Assembly (NCBI GenBank): GCA_031323845.1
Contig: JAVIYP010000002.1
Location: forward strand, 35,737-99,736
DNA from: PUPG01 sp031323845
Lineage (GTDB): Bacteria > Bacteroidota > Bacteroidia > Bacteroidales > UBA7960
DNA: 64,000 bases
Direction: 5' to 3'
Every line of letters starts with the position of its first letter. Position 1 is the stretch's first letter. The position numbers and the translations under genes are program-made. A model generated the notes under the pieces. It searched no databases. It saw only the letters and a list, made by a program, of their open reading frames with translations, and was not told the origin of the DNA. This document shows positions 52,423 through 60,609 of the stretch, in pieces.

Positions 52423-53250
52423 TTACGAACTTCTGTTGTTTTGGAATGTAAGTACGGCATTGGCCGCATGTTCATTCATCCGCCTTGCATCTCTCATAAA
52501 GCGGCTATCGGGGTAACGACGCTGAAACGTATTGAAGGCATTGATGACTTTTTCGTACCGCTCTTCCTGCCGCTGCGGAATACTGTTGTAGGCAAATTCA
52601 AAATAAGCCTTGATGATGAGGAATGTGGCCTCTTCCCTGTACCTTGTGTCCGGATAATCCCTGATAAAGGCTTCAAACGACGTAGCGGCAGCAACGTAAT
52701 CACTGATATTCAGGTATAATTTGCCTGTTTCAAACCGCTTTTTTTCAAGTTTGTACCTTAATTCATCAATCAGCTCGTTGGCATCTTCTACCCTTTCACT
52801 GTATGGAAACCTGTTTATGAACGCCTGCAGTTCCCTGATGGCCTGCAGGGTGTTGGTCTGGTCAAGCGAATACCTCGGGGACTCAAGATAGAGACAGTAG
52901 GCACTCAGATACAGGAATTCTTCTGCATGTTCGCTCCTGGGAAAGGCATTGGCAAAGGTTTTAAAATAATGACTGGCAAGTGTATAGTCACCCATTTTAA
53001 AATGCGCCATGGCAAAGTAGTAGTTTATCCTTTCTGCTTCGGCCGTGCCCCTGTATAGGGGTATGACATCCATCAGCAAGGCAATGGCCCTGCCATAATT
53101 TCCTTCCTCATAATATTCAATCGCTGTTGCATACTTCAGCTCATAGTCGTCGCTTTTAAGCAAGCGCTGATACTGGCTGCAAGCAGACATCATCAGGATA
53201 AGAAAAAACATCCCGGCTAGAACAGAAACCCTGGCATTTACAGTATGCAT
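52423..53250 (-). CDS. bamD: Outer membrane assembly lipoprotein BamD
   Basis: 275 residues. Lipoprotein signal with lipobox MMSAC near 20-24, then TPR-like helices (YYEEGNYGRAIALLMDVIPL, FKMGDYTLASHYFKTFANAF, DYVAAATSFEAFIRDYPDTR). BamD is the essential partner of BamA in beta-barrel assembly. The frame is open to 53331, but ATG 53250 gives a proper signal peptide. First gene of the cluster, with an exact -7 box about 60 nt upstream. Confidence 0.9.
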   Translation of the reverse strand: MHTVNARVSVLAGMFFLILMMSACSQYQRLLKSDDYELKYATAIEYYEEGNYGRAIALLMDVIPLYRGTAEAERINYYFAMAHFKMGDYTLASHYFKTFANAFPRSEHAEEFLYLSAYCLYLESPRYSLDQTNTLQAIRELQAFINRFPYSERVEDANELIDELRYKLEKKRFETGKLYLNISDYVAAATSFEAFIRDYPDTRYREEATFLIIKAYFEFAYNSIPQRQEERYEKVINAFNTFQRRYPDSRFMRDARRMNEHAANAVLTFQNNRSS

Positions 53251-53308
53251 ATCATAAAAAAGTTTAGGTGCATGGATTAACGGTGTATGCCGGCACCGAA
53301 TCAATCCG

Positions 53309-53316
53309 CAAAGATA
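53309..53316 (-). promoter_or_regulatory. -7 box of the bamD-rpoZ-coaBC-porD cluster
   Basis: The minus strand reads TATCTTTG followed by CGG, an exact TAnnTTTG match, 58 nt before the bamD ATG. Confidence 0.5.
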
Positions 53317-53367
53317 GTATAAATCCTGCAAATGAAGTGCAAAAAATGCATAAAGTGAGTCAGGACG

Positions 53368-54078
53368 TCAGGCCTTACGTATATCCAGACCGCTGAAGAG
53401 CAGATTGCCCTTAATGGTCAGCACTTTGTCAGGATTCGTCTGCATGGAAGGATCCATTTTGAAGCGTTTGTCCTCAACCCCGGCAAACAGGGTGGAAATA
53501 TTGGTGCGCACTGTCCAGTCATCGGGAACGTAAACCTCACAACCGCCCAAAATACAGCTTATATCAAGTTTGCCTCCACCGGGAGAGAGTACGCTTTTGG
53601 TAAAGATAATTTTTGAGCCACCCAGAATACATATGATTTCACCGCCTTTAAAGTGCTCCGATTCCACCAGTATTGTTCCGCCGCTCAAAATGTTAACGGA
53701 GTTGATGGTCTCGTCAGAAAAAACATTCTTATCGGTTAATCTTTTTTTTTTGAAGTAGTGACGTGGCATAATCAGCATTACACCAAAAACAACCAGAAAT
53801 ACCGGTATTGCATATTTAATGATCGTGCCAAGGGGAAGGCTGAATATGTATTGAGATTGAAATACCGCTCCTATCAGTAACAGGATAACCCCGGTAGTTT
53901 TATCTTCACGCGAAAAAACGAAAAACAAACCACGGACTATGAGAATCATGGGCCATCTGAACAGATAATCAGGCAGTTCAAACGGTAAATATATGCCTGT
54001 AAATCTGACGAACAAAAGCCCGCCGATAATTATAAAAAGCAAACCGATGAACAGCCTGCCAGAGTCCGGATTTTTCAT
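53368..54078 (-). CDS. LiaF-like membrane protein (DUF5668 plus C-terminal beta domain)
   Basis: 236 residues. The N-terminal half has four membrane helices (RLFIGLLFIIIGGLLFVRF, FRWPMILIVRGLFFVF, TTGVILLLIGAVF, YAIPVFLVVFGVMLI). The C-terminal half (about 125-236) is a right-handed beta repeat typical of LiaF/YvqF proteins: SVNILSGGTILVESEHFKGG, IICILGGSKIIF and ISCILGGCEVYVPDDW. LiaF relatives regulate cell-envelope stress responses in Gram-positives; the role in Bacteroidota is unknown. ATG 54078 (MKNPDSGRL) is preferred to 54153. It is preceded by repeat copy B and its promoter. Confidence 0.8.
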   Translation of the reverse strand: MKNPDSGRLFIGLLFIIIGGLLFVRFTGIYLPFELPDYLFRWPMILIVRGLFFVFSREDKTTGVILLLIGAVFQSQYIFSLPLGTIIKYAIPVFLVVFGVMLIMPRHYFKKKRLTDKNVFSDETINSVNILSGGTILVESEHFKGGEIICILGGSKIIFTKSVLSPGGGKLDISCILGGCEVYVPDDWTVRTNISTLFAGVEDKRFKMDPSMQTNPDKVLTIKGNLLFSGLDIRKA

Positions 54079-54117
54079 GTCTGCCAATGGGTTAGGGTGA
54101 ATACTGAATTCTATACG

Positions 54118-54125
54118 CAAATATA
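54118..54125 (-). promoter_or_regulatory. -7 box of the LiaF-like gene, at the edge of dispersed repeat copy B
   Basis: The minus strand reads TATATTTG, an exact match to TAnnTTTG and the same box as in copy A, 39 nt before ATG 54078. TTTCG lies 17 nt further upstream in the -33 position. Confidence 0.55.
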
Positions 54126-54251
54126 CATGAATTTTTATTATGCGAAAATACACACAGACGCATGAAAAAAATTCATGGGAAAGCGAAGCGGTTCCTCCTG
54201 TAGATCTTCATTTCGTATATTTTTTCAACAAAATGAAGATGTACAGGAGAA
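54118..54251 (-). repeat. Dispersed intergenic repeat, copy B (promoter-bearing)
   Basis: About 134 bp matching 47102-47241. The identical 26-bp core is at 54171-54196. The distal end is a long hairpin: 19-nt arms at 54195-54213 and 54231-54249 with one mismatch and a 17-nt loop. A second inverted repeat CATGAA / TTCATG lies around 54161-54176. Together with the TonB-gene promoter it accounts for most of the 306-bp gap between the LiaF-like and TonB-receptor genes. Confidence 0.8.
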
Positions 54252-54327
54252 ATGTAATGTTTTTTGATACAAAAAGGTGTTTTCGGATGCAATGTATCTG
54301 TTTACCGTAAACATTATCGTTTCAGGC

Positions 54328-54357
54328 TTGTTAAAAGTGAATAAATACGGATATTTG
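54328..54357 (+). promoter_or_regulatory. Probable promoter of the TonB-receptor gene
   Basis: TTG (54328-54330), 19 nt, then GATATTTG (54350-54357): correct spacing, and one mismatch to TAnnTTTG. It lies 28 nt before the ATG at 54385. Confidence 0.45.
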
Positions 54358-54384
54358 ATACGCACAAAATAGACTGGTAAACCC

Positions 54385-56814
54385 ATGAAATACAATATGC
54401 CTTCATCAGAAAGCCGAAGTTTTCTCTGGTCAAAGACCGTGATGTTTTTCCTGTTTGCTTTTTTATACTCCGGGATGACTCTGGCTCAACAGGGCACCAT
54501 CCGCGGACGTGTATACGACGAACAGACCAATGAAGGACTTCCGTTTGTTAACCTGATTATTGAGGGAACAACCACGGGAAGCACGACTGATTTTGACGGA
54601 AATTTTTTATTTACCGGTGTTTCACCGGGTTTTGTAAGGCTCAGGGTTTCTGCTGTGGGATACGAGACCCGTTTGAGTCCGGAAATCATGGTTACGGCTA
54701 CACGAACAGCTAACATCGACATTGGCTTAAGGGAAAGGCCGATAGACCTTGATGTTGTGGAGGTCAGGGTTTCACAGTTTGAACGGCGCGATGAGAGTCC
54801 CCTGTCGCTGCGCCGGCTGGGCATCCAGGAGATTGAACGCAGTCCGGGAAGCAACCGTGATATAAGCCGCGTTATTCAGGGCTTACCCGGCGTGGCAGCC
54901 ACGCCGGCATTCAGGAATGATGTCATTGTGCGTGGCGGCGGACCGGCCGAAAACAGTTTTTTCCTGGATGGTGTTGAAATTCCCAACATCAACCATTTTG
55001 CCACACAAGGAGCCAGCGGAGGTCCTGTAGGTATCATCAATACTGACTTCATCCGTGAAGTTGAAATGTATTCCGGAGCATTTCCCGCCAACAGGGGAAA
55101 CGCCATGAGCTCCGTCTTCGAGTTCAGACAAATCAACGGTAATCCCGATAAGCTGAATTTCCAGGCGACCGTGGGTGCCAGCGACCTGGCTTTAACGGCT
55201 GACGGGCCTGTAACAGAAAACACAACCTTCATCGCATCGGCAAGAAGATCGTACCTCCAGTTCCTGTTCGGACTGGTAGGCTTGCCTTTTCTGCCAACCT
55301 ACAACGGCTTTCAGTTCAAAACCAATACCAGGATCAGCAATGATGCCAGCCTGAGCATCATTGGCATCGGTGCTGTTGACAACTCTGTCCTGAATCTCGA
55401 CGCCAACGAAACGGAAGAACAACGCTACATCCTGGATTTTCTTCCCGAGAATGAACAGTGGAATTATGCCCTGGGGGCAGTGTACAGGAGGTTTCGTGAA
55501 AATGGAACGGAAAACTGGGTGCTGAGCAGAAATATGCTGAGGAACATTGCCTACAAATACCCCGGAAACGACTTCGACCTGGCACGCATACTGGATTACA
55601 GTTCTGATGAAATAGAAAACAAATTCCGGTACGAAAGGTCCTTCAAAGCCGGTGATTACCAGCTAAACCTTGGCAGCGGAGGTGAATATGCCAGGTACAG
55701 AAATAACACGTTTCAGCAGGTGTTCTTCAACAATATGCCGGATACTATAAATTATTTCTCAGAGTTTGATATGTTCAAATGGAGTCTCTTTGGCCAGGTA
55801 AGCCGGAGATTTATCGATGAGCGCCTGACGCTTTCCCTGGGTGTGCGCAGCGATGCCAATAATTATTCACCGCAGATGTCAAACCTGCTCGATCAGTTGT
55901 CGCCCAGGTTGTCTGCTTCCTATGCCCTCAGAGACAACCTTTTTCTTAATTTCAACACCGGAAGATACTACCAGTTGCCTGCCTATACCACGATGGGTTT
56001 CAGGAACAACGACGGCGTGTTGGTCAACAGGGAAAACAGGCTGACCTATATCTCAGTGGATCACATTGTAGCTGGTATCGAACTACAACCATCTGCCATC
56101 AACCGCTTTACCCTGGAAGGCTTTTACAAACACTACAACAACTACCCATTTTCGCTGAGAGATTCCGTAGCGCTGGGCAGCAGGTCAGCCGACTTTGGCG
56201 TGGTCGGCGGTGAAGAAGTCAGATCCATTGCTGAAGGAAGGGCTTATGGTGCCGAAGTGTTTTACCGGAACCAGGACTTGCTTAACTGGAATGTGATCCT
56301 CTCATATACTTACGTTAGAAGTGAGTTTCAGAACCTCAGCGGTGATTACATCCCTTCCGCGTGGGATAACAGGCATATACTCAATCTAACCGGGTTGAGA
56401 AAGCTGCCCCGCAACTGGGAGTTTGGTTTTAAATGGAGGTACAGTGGCGGTTCTCCCTTTACACCCTATGACCTCGAATTATCAGCCATAACCTCTGCCT
56501 GGGACGCACAGGGAATGGGTTATCTTGACTATTCTCGATACAACAGCCGGAGAACCCCGGACTTCCATAACCTGGATATCCGCATTGACAAGCAGTTTTA
56601 CCTCTCAAATTTTTCTCTCATGGTGTATCTCGATGTTCAAAATGTATATAATTTTAAGTCGCGGGTAGCCCCTTATCTTGTCAGAAATCTGGATGAAAAC
56701 GGCAACCCCGTTGTTTTTGAGGGTCAGGACGGCGTTATGCGCTATGAGTTAAGGCAGCTTGAAAACGAGATTGGCAGCATTCTGCCAAGTATCGGCATCA
56801 TCATTATTATTTAA
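54385..56814 (+). CDS. TonB-dependent outer-membrane receptor
   Basis: 809 residues. Signal peptide ending TLAQQ; a carboxypeptidase-regulatory-like domain (about 38-115: IRGRVYDEQTNEGLPFVNLI, GSTTDFDGNFLF); a plug domain (about 130-260: DVIVRGGGPAENSFFLDGVE); then a beta-barrel to the end. No SusD-type partner gene follows, so it is not an obvious glycan-uptake locus. The substrate is unknown. Most barrels of this group end in an aromatic residue; this one ends in five isoleucines encoded by ATC/ATT repeats. An exported-protein gene follows 28 bp downstream. Confidence 0.9.
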   Translation: MKYNMPSSESRSFLWSKTVMFFLFAFLYSGMTLAQQGTIRGRVYDEQTNEGLPFVNLIIEGTTTGSTTDFDGNFLFTGVSPGFVRLRVSAVGYETRLSPEIMVTATRTANIDIGLRERPIDLDVVEVRVSQFERRDESPLSLRRLGIQEIERSPGSNRDISRVIQGLPGVAATPAFRNDVIVRGGGPAENSFFLDGVEIPNINHFATQGASGGPVGIINTDFIREVEMYSGAFPANRGNAMSSVFEFRQINGNPDKLNFQATVGASDLALTADGPVTENTTFIASARRSYLQFLFGLVGLPFLPTYNGFQFKTNTRISNDASLSIIGIGAVDNSVLNLDANETEEQRYILDFLPENEQWNYALGAVYRRFRENGTENWVLSRNMLRNIAYKYPGNDFDLARILDYSSDEIENKFRYERSFKAGDYQLNLGSGGEYARYRNNTFQQVFFNNMPDTINYFSEFDMFKWSLFGQVSRRFIDERLTLSLGVRSDANNYSPQMSNLLDQLSPRLSASYALRDNLFLNFNTGRYYQLPAYTTMGFRNNDGVLVNRENRLTYISVDHIVAGIELQPSAINRFTLEGFYKHYNNYPFSLRDSVALGSRSADFGVVGGEEVRSIAEGRAYGAEVFYRNQDLLNWNVILSYTYVRSEFQNLSGDYIPSAWDNRHILNLTGLRKLPRNWEFGFKWRYSGGSPFTPYDLELSAITSAWDAQGMGYLDYSRYNSRRTPDFHNLDIRIDKQFYLSNFSLMVYLDVQNVYNFKSRVAPYLVRNLDENGNPVVFEGQDGVMRYELRQLENEIGSILPSIGIIIII

Positions 56815-56842
56815 ACCGGGAACACATCATAAAGCTCAGGAT

Positions 56843-57637
56843 ATGGTATTCAAAACAAGGATTCAAAGATCAGCGTTGGCCGCTTTGGTTTTGGCCGTTG
56901 TTTTTTTGATTAATGACGGGAAACCGGCATCTTCACAGCAAAGATGGTGGCAGAGGAGTTCCGGGAAAGAGGTCCGCTGGGATAGTTTGTATGCGGATTA
57001 TGACGCAACGGGAAAGGCTTTCCAGGTGATCTTCCATCGTGGTAAAGCGCACAATCATCCTTTAATGGCTGTTTGGATGGAAGATACTGCCGGAAACTAC
57101 CTGCAGACGATCTATGTGGCAGAGTCTATCGGAAGAGGAGTTTTCCTCCACGGTGATCCATCAACAGGCAAGTGGCTGCCGGGGCCAATCAGGCGTCCTG
57201 CTGCATTACCCTATTGGGGGCATCAAAGAGGCATTCAGGCCGATGATGGGTTATTTCTTCCAACCCAGGATGATCCGATGCCCGATGGCATCACAGGACC
57301 AACACCCAAAGCCAGCTTTGTCATTTTCGCACGAATACCGGACAAGCACATTCGAACGTTCAGGGTGCTGTTCGAAATCAATCAAAGCTGGGACTGGAAT
57401 GAATACTGGACAAACAACAAATTTCCCTATGATCAGGAATACATGACCTCAAGTCAGCCGGCACTGGTTTACGAGACCTGGATTGATCTGGACAGAAAGA
57501 AAAGTGAATACGTGTTGCAGCCCATCGGTCACAGTCACTGGTCTGGAAAAACAGGCGATCTGTTCGATGACCTCAGCACAATAACAACCGCCCTGGATAT
57601 CAGCGAAAAGGTGATCATCAGGTTTCCGGAAGAATAA
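56843..57637 (+). CDS. Exported protein, possibly DUF2271-like
   Basis: 264 residues. N-terminal signal segment (ALAALVLAVVFLINDG, then PASSQ). The body is beta-rich with many Trp residues; the segment HNHPLMAVWMEDTAGNYLQT near 74-93 recalls the DUF2271 family of periplasmic proteins (resemblance from memory only). Other features: YWGHQRGIQADDGLFLPTQD and FEINQSWDWNEYWTNNKFPY. It is cotranscribed with the TonB receptor. ATG 56843 (MVFKTRIQRS) is chosen over 56759, which lies inside the receptor gene. Confidence 0.65.
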   Translation: MVFKTRIQRSALAALVLAVVFLINDGKPASSQQRWWQRSSGKEVRWDSLYADYDATGKAFQVIFHRGKAHNHPLMAVWMEDTAGNYLQTIYVAESIGRGVFLHGDPSTGKWLPGPIRRPAALPYWGHQRGIQADDGLFLPTQDDPMPDGITGPTPKASFVIFARIPDKHIRTFRVLFEINQSWDWNEYWTNNKFPYDQEYMTSSQPALVYETWIDLDRKKSEYVLQPIGHSHWSGKTGDLFDDLSTITTALDISEKVIIRFPEE

Positions 57638-57722
57638 GGATGGCTTTGCCAGGACTGTGTACGCCCCGTGTCTTACCGTGGCCGGTTATCAGGAAAAACC
57701 TTATCTTTGGAAAAAAAGTCCT

Positions 57723-58892
57723 ATGCCGGAAGTTCTGACTAAATCACTGCTTTCTGAAATAAAAAAACTGCGCAAAACGCTTCACCAATATCCTGAACTG
57801 TCCGGAAAAGAAAAGAATACTGCGCTGCGTTTAAAAGCCTACCTGCAGGAACAGAACCCCGATATTTTGATTGAGCGCATTGGGGGCTACGGCCTTGCTG
57901 CCGTATTTGAGTCCGGAAACAAAGGCCCTTCCCTGCTGTTTCGTGCAGACATGGATGCCTTGCCCATTGAAGAGTCCAACACTTTCGCTCACCGCAGCAA
58001 AAACAAGGGTGTTGCCCATAAGTGCGGCCATGATGGACATATGGCCATGCTTGCCGGTTTTGCCTCGATCCTGCGCAAGCAAAGGCCGCAACAAGGCCGT
58101 GTTATCCTGCTTTTTCAACCGGAAGAGGAAACCGGACAGGGAGCTGCGAAAGTGCTGGCAGATCCACAGCTCAGCACCTTTAAACCGGATTATGTCTTTG
58201 CCATTCATAACCTTCCGGGTTTTAAGAAGAAGTCGGTTGTGATCAGGGAAGGCCCGTTTGCTTCAGCTTCTACCGGTATGATCATTAAGCTCAATGGAAA
58301 ATCATCGCACGCAGCGCACCCGGAGCAGGGACAAAGCCCCGTGCATATGATGCTGGAACTGATGCAGTCCCTGCTGGCCATTCCCGAACAAAGCGATTCC
58401 TTCAGGGATTTTGTCCTGGTTACCATCATTCATGCACGCCTCGGAGAAGTGGCTTTTGGCACAAATCCAGGTAAAGCCACGGTCATGGCCACTTTAAGGA
58501 CCTATCTTAACGACGACATGGACAGCTTAAAGCGGATTGCCGCTGACCTCGTTAAAAACCTGGAAGGACGTTACGGTATTCCTTGCGAGATCAGCTACAC
58601 TGAAGAATTCCCCGCCACAGTCAACCATTCCGATGCGTGTGCTTTGGTGAACAAGGCAGTCAGTAAAGCCGGAGCAGAAACACTGCTTATTGAGAAAGCA
58701 TTCAGGTGGTCGGAAGATTTTGGCCACTTTACGCAAAAATTCCGTGGATGCCTGTTTGGTATCGGGGCCGGCACCGCGCATCCCAGCCTCCATAATCATG
58801 ACTATGACTTTCCTGATGAATTAACCGAAACGGGGATCAGCATGTTTTACCACCTGGCTGCCCCTTTGGTAAAATTAGAGAACTATGTTTGA
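57723..58892 (+). CDS. M20D-family amidohydrolase / peptidase
   Basis: 389 residues. Metal-dependent hydrolase of N-acyl amino acids or dipeptides. The catalytic domain has RADMDALPIEE near 77-87, HKCGHDGHMAMLAG near 99-112 and FQPEEETGQGAAKVL near 135-149 (catalytic Glu pair). The dimerisation lid (about 180-295) contains GKSSHAAHPEQGQSPVHM. The last metal ligand is in IGAGTAHPSLHNHDYDF. It lacks a signal peptide. The stop overlaps the alr start by 8 bp, so the two are coupled. ATG 57723 (MPEVLTKSLL) is preferred to 57657. Confidence 0.9.
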   Translation: MPEVLTKSLLSEIKKLRKTLHQYPELSGKEKNTALRLKAYLQEQNPDILIERIGGYGLAAVFESGNKGPSLLFRADMDALPIEESNTFAHRSKNKGVAHKCGHDGHMAMLAGFASILRKQRPQQGRVILLFQPEEETGQGAAKVLADPQLSTFKPDYVFAIHNLPGFKKKSVVIREGPFASASTGMIIKLNGKSSHAAHPEQGQSPVHMMLELMQSLLAIPEQSDSFRDFVLVTIIHARLGEVAFGTNPGKATVMATLRTYLNDDMDSLKRIAADLVKNLEGRYGIPCEISYTEEFPATVNHSDACALVNKAVSKAGAETLLIEKAFRWSEDFGHFTQKFRGCLFGIGAGTAHPSLHNHDYDFPDELTETGISMFYHLAAPLVKLENYV

Positions 58893-60036
58893 AACTTCCT
58901 TTATCGAGATCAGCAAAAAAGCCTACAGAAACAACATCCAGTACCTTAAAAAGATCATTGGAGAACATGCGGTTTTTTCTTCCGTGATCAAAGGAAACGC
59001 CTATGGACACGGAATAGAGCATATAATCCCCCTTGCAGAAAGCAACGGAGTGAGGAATTTTTCGGTCTTTTCGGCAAAGGAGGCTCTCGAAGCCAGTAAA
59101 CACATCGGTAAAAAAAGTAAACTGGTGATTATGGGTCTGCTTGATGATGATGAAATTGAATGGGCCATCCAAAATGAGGTTGAATTTTTTGTTTTTGACA
59201 TGGACAGGTTTGCAAAAACCGTTGAAACGGCCAGGAAACTCAAAAAGAAAGCCTTTGTTCACATTGAAGTGGAAACCGGCTTTAACCGGACTGGTTTTGA
59301 ATATGACTACCTGAACTCGCTTGTGGCTTTTATGAAACAGGAAAATCAGCATTTTATTTTCCGTGGACTGTGCACCCATTATGCCGGAGCCGAAAGCCTT
59401 GCCAATTACCTGCGTATAAAAAACCAGATCAGCAGATTCCGGCAGTTTAGCCGGTATTTCAGCAGGCATGGGTTGCAGCCTGAGCTGAAACATACCGCCT
59501 GTTCAGCCGCAGCACTTGTCTATCCGAACACTATCATGGATATGGTGCGTTTTGGAATTGCCCAGTACGGTTTCTGGCCAAGCCCTGAAACGCATATGTT
59601 CCGCTTTCAGAAAGATGTTAAGGACAGAAATCCTCTTCGACGCCTGCTCTCGTGGAAATCAAAAGTCATGGTGGTTAAAGAGGTGGAAGCTGGTAATTTT
59701 GTCGGGTATGGCAGTTCATATCTAGCAAACAAAAAACTGAAGATCGCCATCATTCCCGTTGGTTATGCGAACGGCTTCAGCAGGGCGCTGAGCAATACTG
59801 GAAGGGTGCTGATCAGGGGCCGAAGGGTACCGGTAATCGGCACGGTGACCATGAACACCATGACTGTAAATGTTACCGATATTCCCGGCATTCAGCGAGG
59901 AGATGAAGTGGTGATTATCGGTAAACAAAAACGATTGAGCATCAGCATTTCCTCATTTTGCGAAATGAGCGAACAGCTGAACTACCAGCTGCTGACACGC
60001 CTGCCCCAGGATATCCCGAGAATTATTGTCAGCTGA
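58885..60036 (+). CDS. alr: Alanine racemase
   Basis: PLP enzyme that makes D-alanine for peptidoglycan. 383 residues. The PLP lysine is Lys36 in SSVIKGNAYGHG. The C-terminal domain holds the second catalytic residue, Tyr, in GNFVGYGSSYLANKK near 270-284, and PVIGTVTMNTMTVNVTD near 314-330. In many Bacteroidota the racemase is fused to MurF; here it is a stand-alone protein coupled to an amidohydrolase gene. Confidence 0.93.
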   Translation: MFETSFIEISKKAYRNNIQYLKKIIGEHAVFSSVIKGNAYGHGIEHIIPLAESNGVRNFSVFSAKEALEASKHIGKKSKLVIMGLLDDDEIEWAIQNEVEFFVFDMDRFAKTVETARKLKKKAFVHIEVETGFNRTGFEYDYLNSLVAFMKQENQHFIFRGLCTHYAGAESLANYLRIKNQISRFRQFSRYFSRHGLQPELKHTACSAAALVYPNTIMDMVRFGIAQYGFWPSPETHMFRFQKDVKDRNPLRRLLSWKSKVMVVKEVEAGNFVGYGSSYLANKKLKIAIIPVGYANGFSRALSNTGRVLIRGRRVPVIGTVTMNTMTVNVTDIPGIQRGDEVVIIGKQKRLSISISSFCEMSEQLNYQLLTRLPQDIPRIIVS

Positions 60037-60095
60037 CCCGATCAATAAGACAGGTGACGACTATTGGAGCGCGAAGGAAGAAAGAGAGGTCGGAG

Positions 60096-60240
60096 CTCAG
60101 AAGTCAGAAAACTATTGTTGAATTGTTGAATCGTTTAATCGTTTATTTGTAGGTTTTTTCTTTGTGAAGAATTAGGAGCTCGAAGTTTATTTCGAACGCA
60201 GTGAGAAACCTTTTAGGAGGTCGGAAATCTGACATCTGAA
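60096..60240. repeat. Inverted heptamer pairs flanking an octamer array
   Basis: CTCAGAA-GTCAGAA (60096-60109) is mirrored by ATCTGAC-ATCTGAA (60227-60240), which reads TTCAGAT-GTCAGAT on the other strand. The 8-bp word AGGTCGGA occurs at 60087-60094 and again at 60218-60225. Between them lies the octamer array 60115-60146. Non-coding part of the 573-bp gap after alr. Confidence 0.65.
60115..60146 (-). repeat. Four in-phase octamers, inverted relative to the 60429 array
   Basis: TTGTTGAA, TTGTTGAA, TCGTTTAA, TCGTTTAT without spacers. On the minus strand these read as TT[C/A]AAC[A/G]A units (the last with one change), the same word as at 60429-60484, so the two arrays could pair as a long hairpin. 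Confidence 0.8.
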
Positions 60241-60311
60241 TTCTTTAATCATCTTTGTATTTACTTTGAGGACAGAATAGAAAAAAATGACACACTTAAT
60301 TAAACACTCCC

Positions 60312-60411
60312 GCCAAAGGCCAAAAGCTGAGAAAATGAAAAGTAAAAACAGCTATTTGCTGTTAGCTCTGGGCTATTGGCAGATTATCTTGCTAAAAGCC
60401 AAAAGCAGATT
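60312..60411. repeat. Heptamer arrays of GCCAAAA and NGCTnTT words
   Basis: GCCAAAG-GCCAAAA-GCTGAGA (60312-60332); AGCTATT-TGCTGTT-AGCTCTG-GGCTATT (60350-60377), four heptamers in perfect phase; GCTAAAA-GCCAAAA-GCAGATT (60391-60411). The same words occur inverted at the right edge of the window (63945-64000). Confidence 0.75.
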
Positions 60412-60428
60412 AAGTGAAATATCAACCA

Positions 60429-60484
60429 TTCAACAATTAAACGATTAAACGATTCAACGATTCAACGATTCAACAATTAAACAA
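60429..60484 (+). repeat. Seven tandem degenerate octamers, TT[C/A]AAC[G/A]A
   Basis: Seven octamers without spacers: TTCAACAA, TTAAACGA, TTAAACGA, TTCAACGA, TTCAACGA, TTCAACAA, TTAAACAA. Only positions 3 (C or A) and 7 (G or A) vary. Not a CRISPR array: units are 8 bp and there are no spacers. Confidence 0.9.
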
Positions 60485-60488
60485 TAGC

Positions 60489-60534
60489 CTAACATCTTAA
60501 ATCTGCACATCTGCACATCTGCAAATTTTCACAT
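60489..60534 (+). repeat. Tandem octamers of the CTGCACAT family
   Basis: CTAACAT-CTTAAAT (7 bp each), then CTGCACAT, CTGCACAT, CTGCAAAT, TTTCACAT in phase. The reverse complement of this word, ATGTG[C/A]A[A/G], forms the array at 63857-63896. The rest of the gap to 60609 shows no clear signal. Confidence 0.8.
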
Positions 60535-60609
60535 CAATTCAGCATCTCAGGCATATACACACACTTCAGGGATTCAAGTAAATAAGTAGAATTAAGTAAA
60601 TAAAACCCC

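Noticed and set aside
54079..54384. Insertion sequence remnant next to the TonB receptor
   Set aside because: No transposase fragment or target duplication; the sequence is explained by the dispersed repeat and a promoter.
60429..60534. Possible CRISPR array
   Set aside because: Units are 8 bp, contiguous, without spacers, and no cas gene is present.
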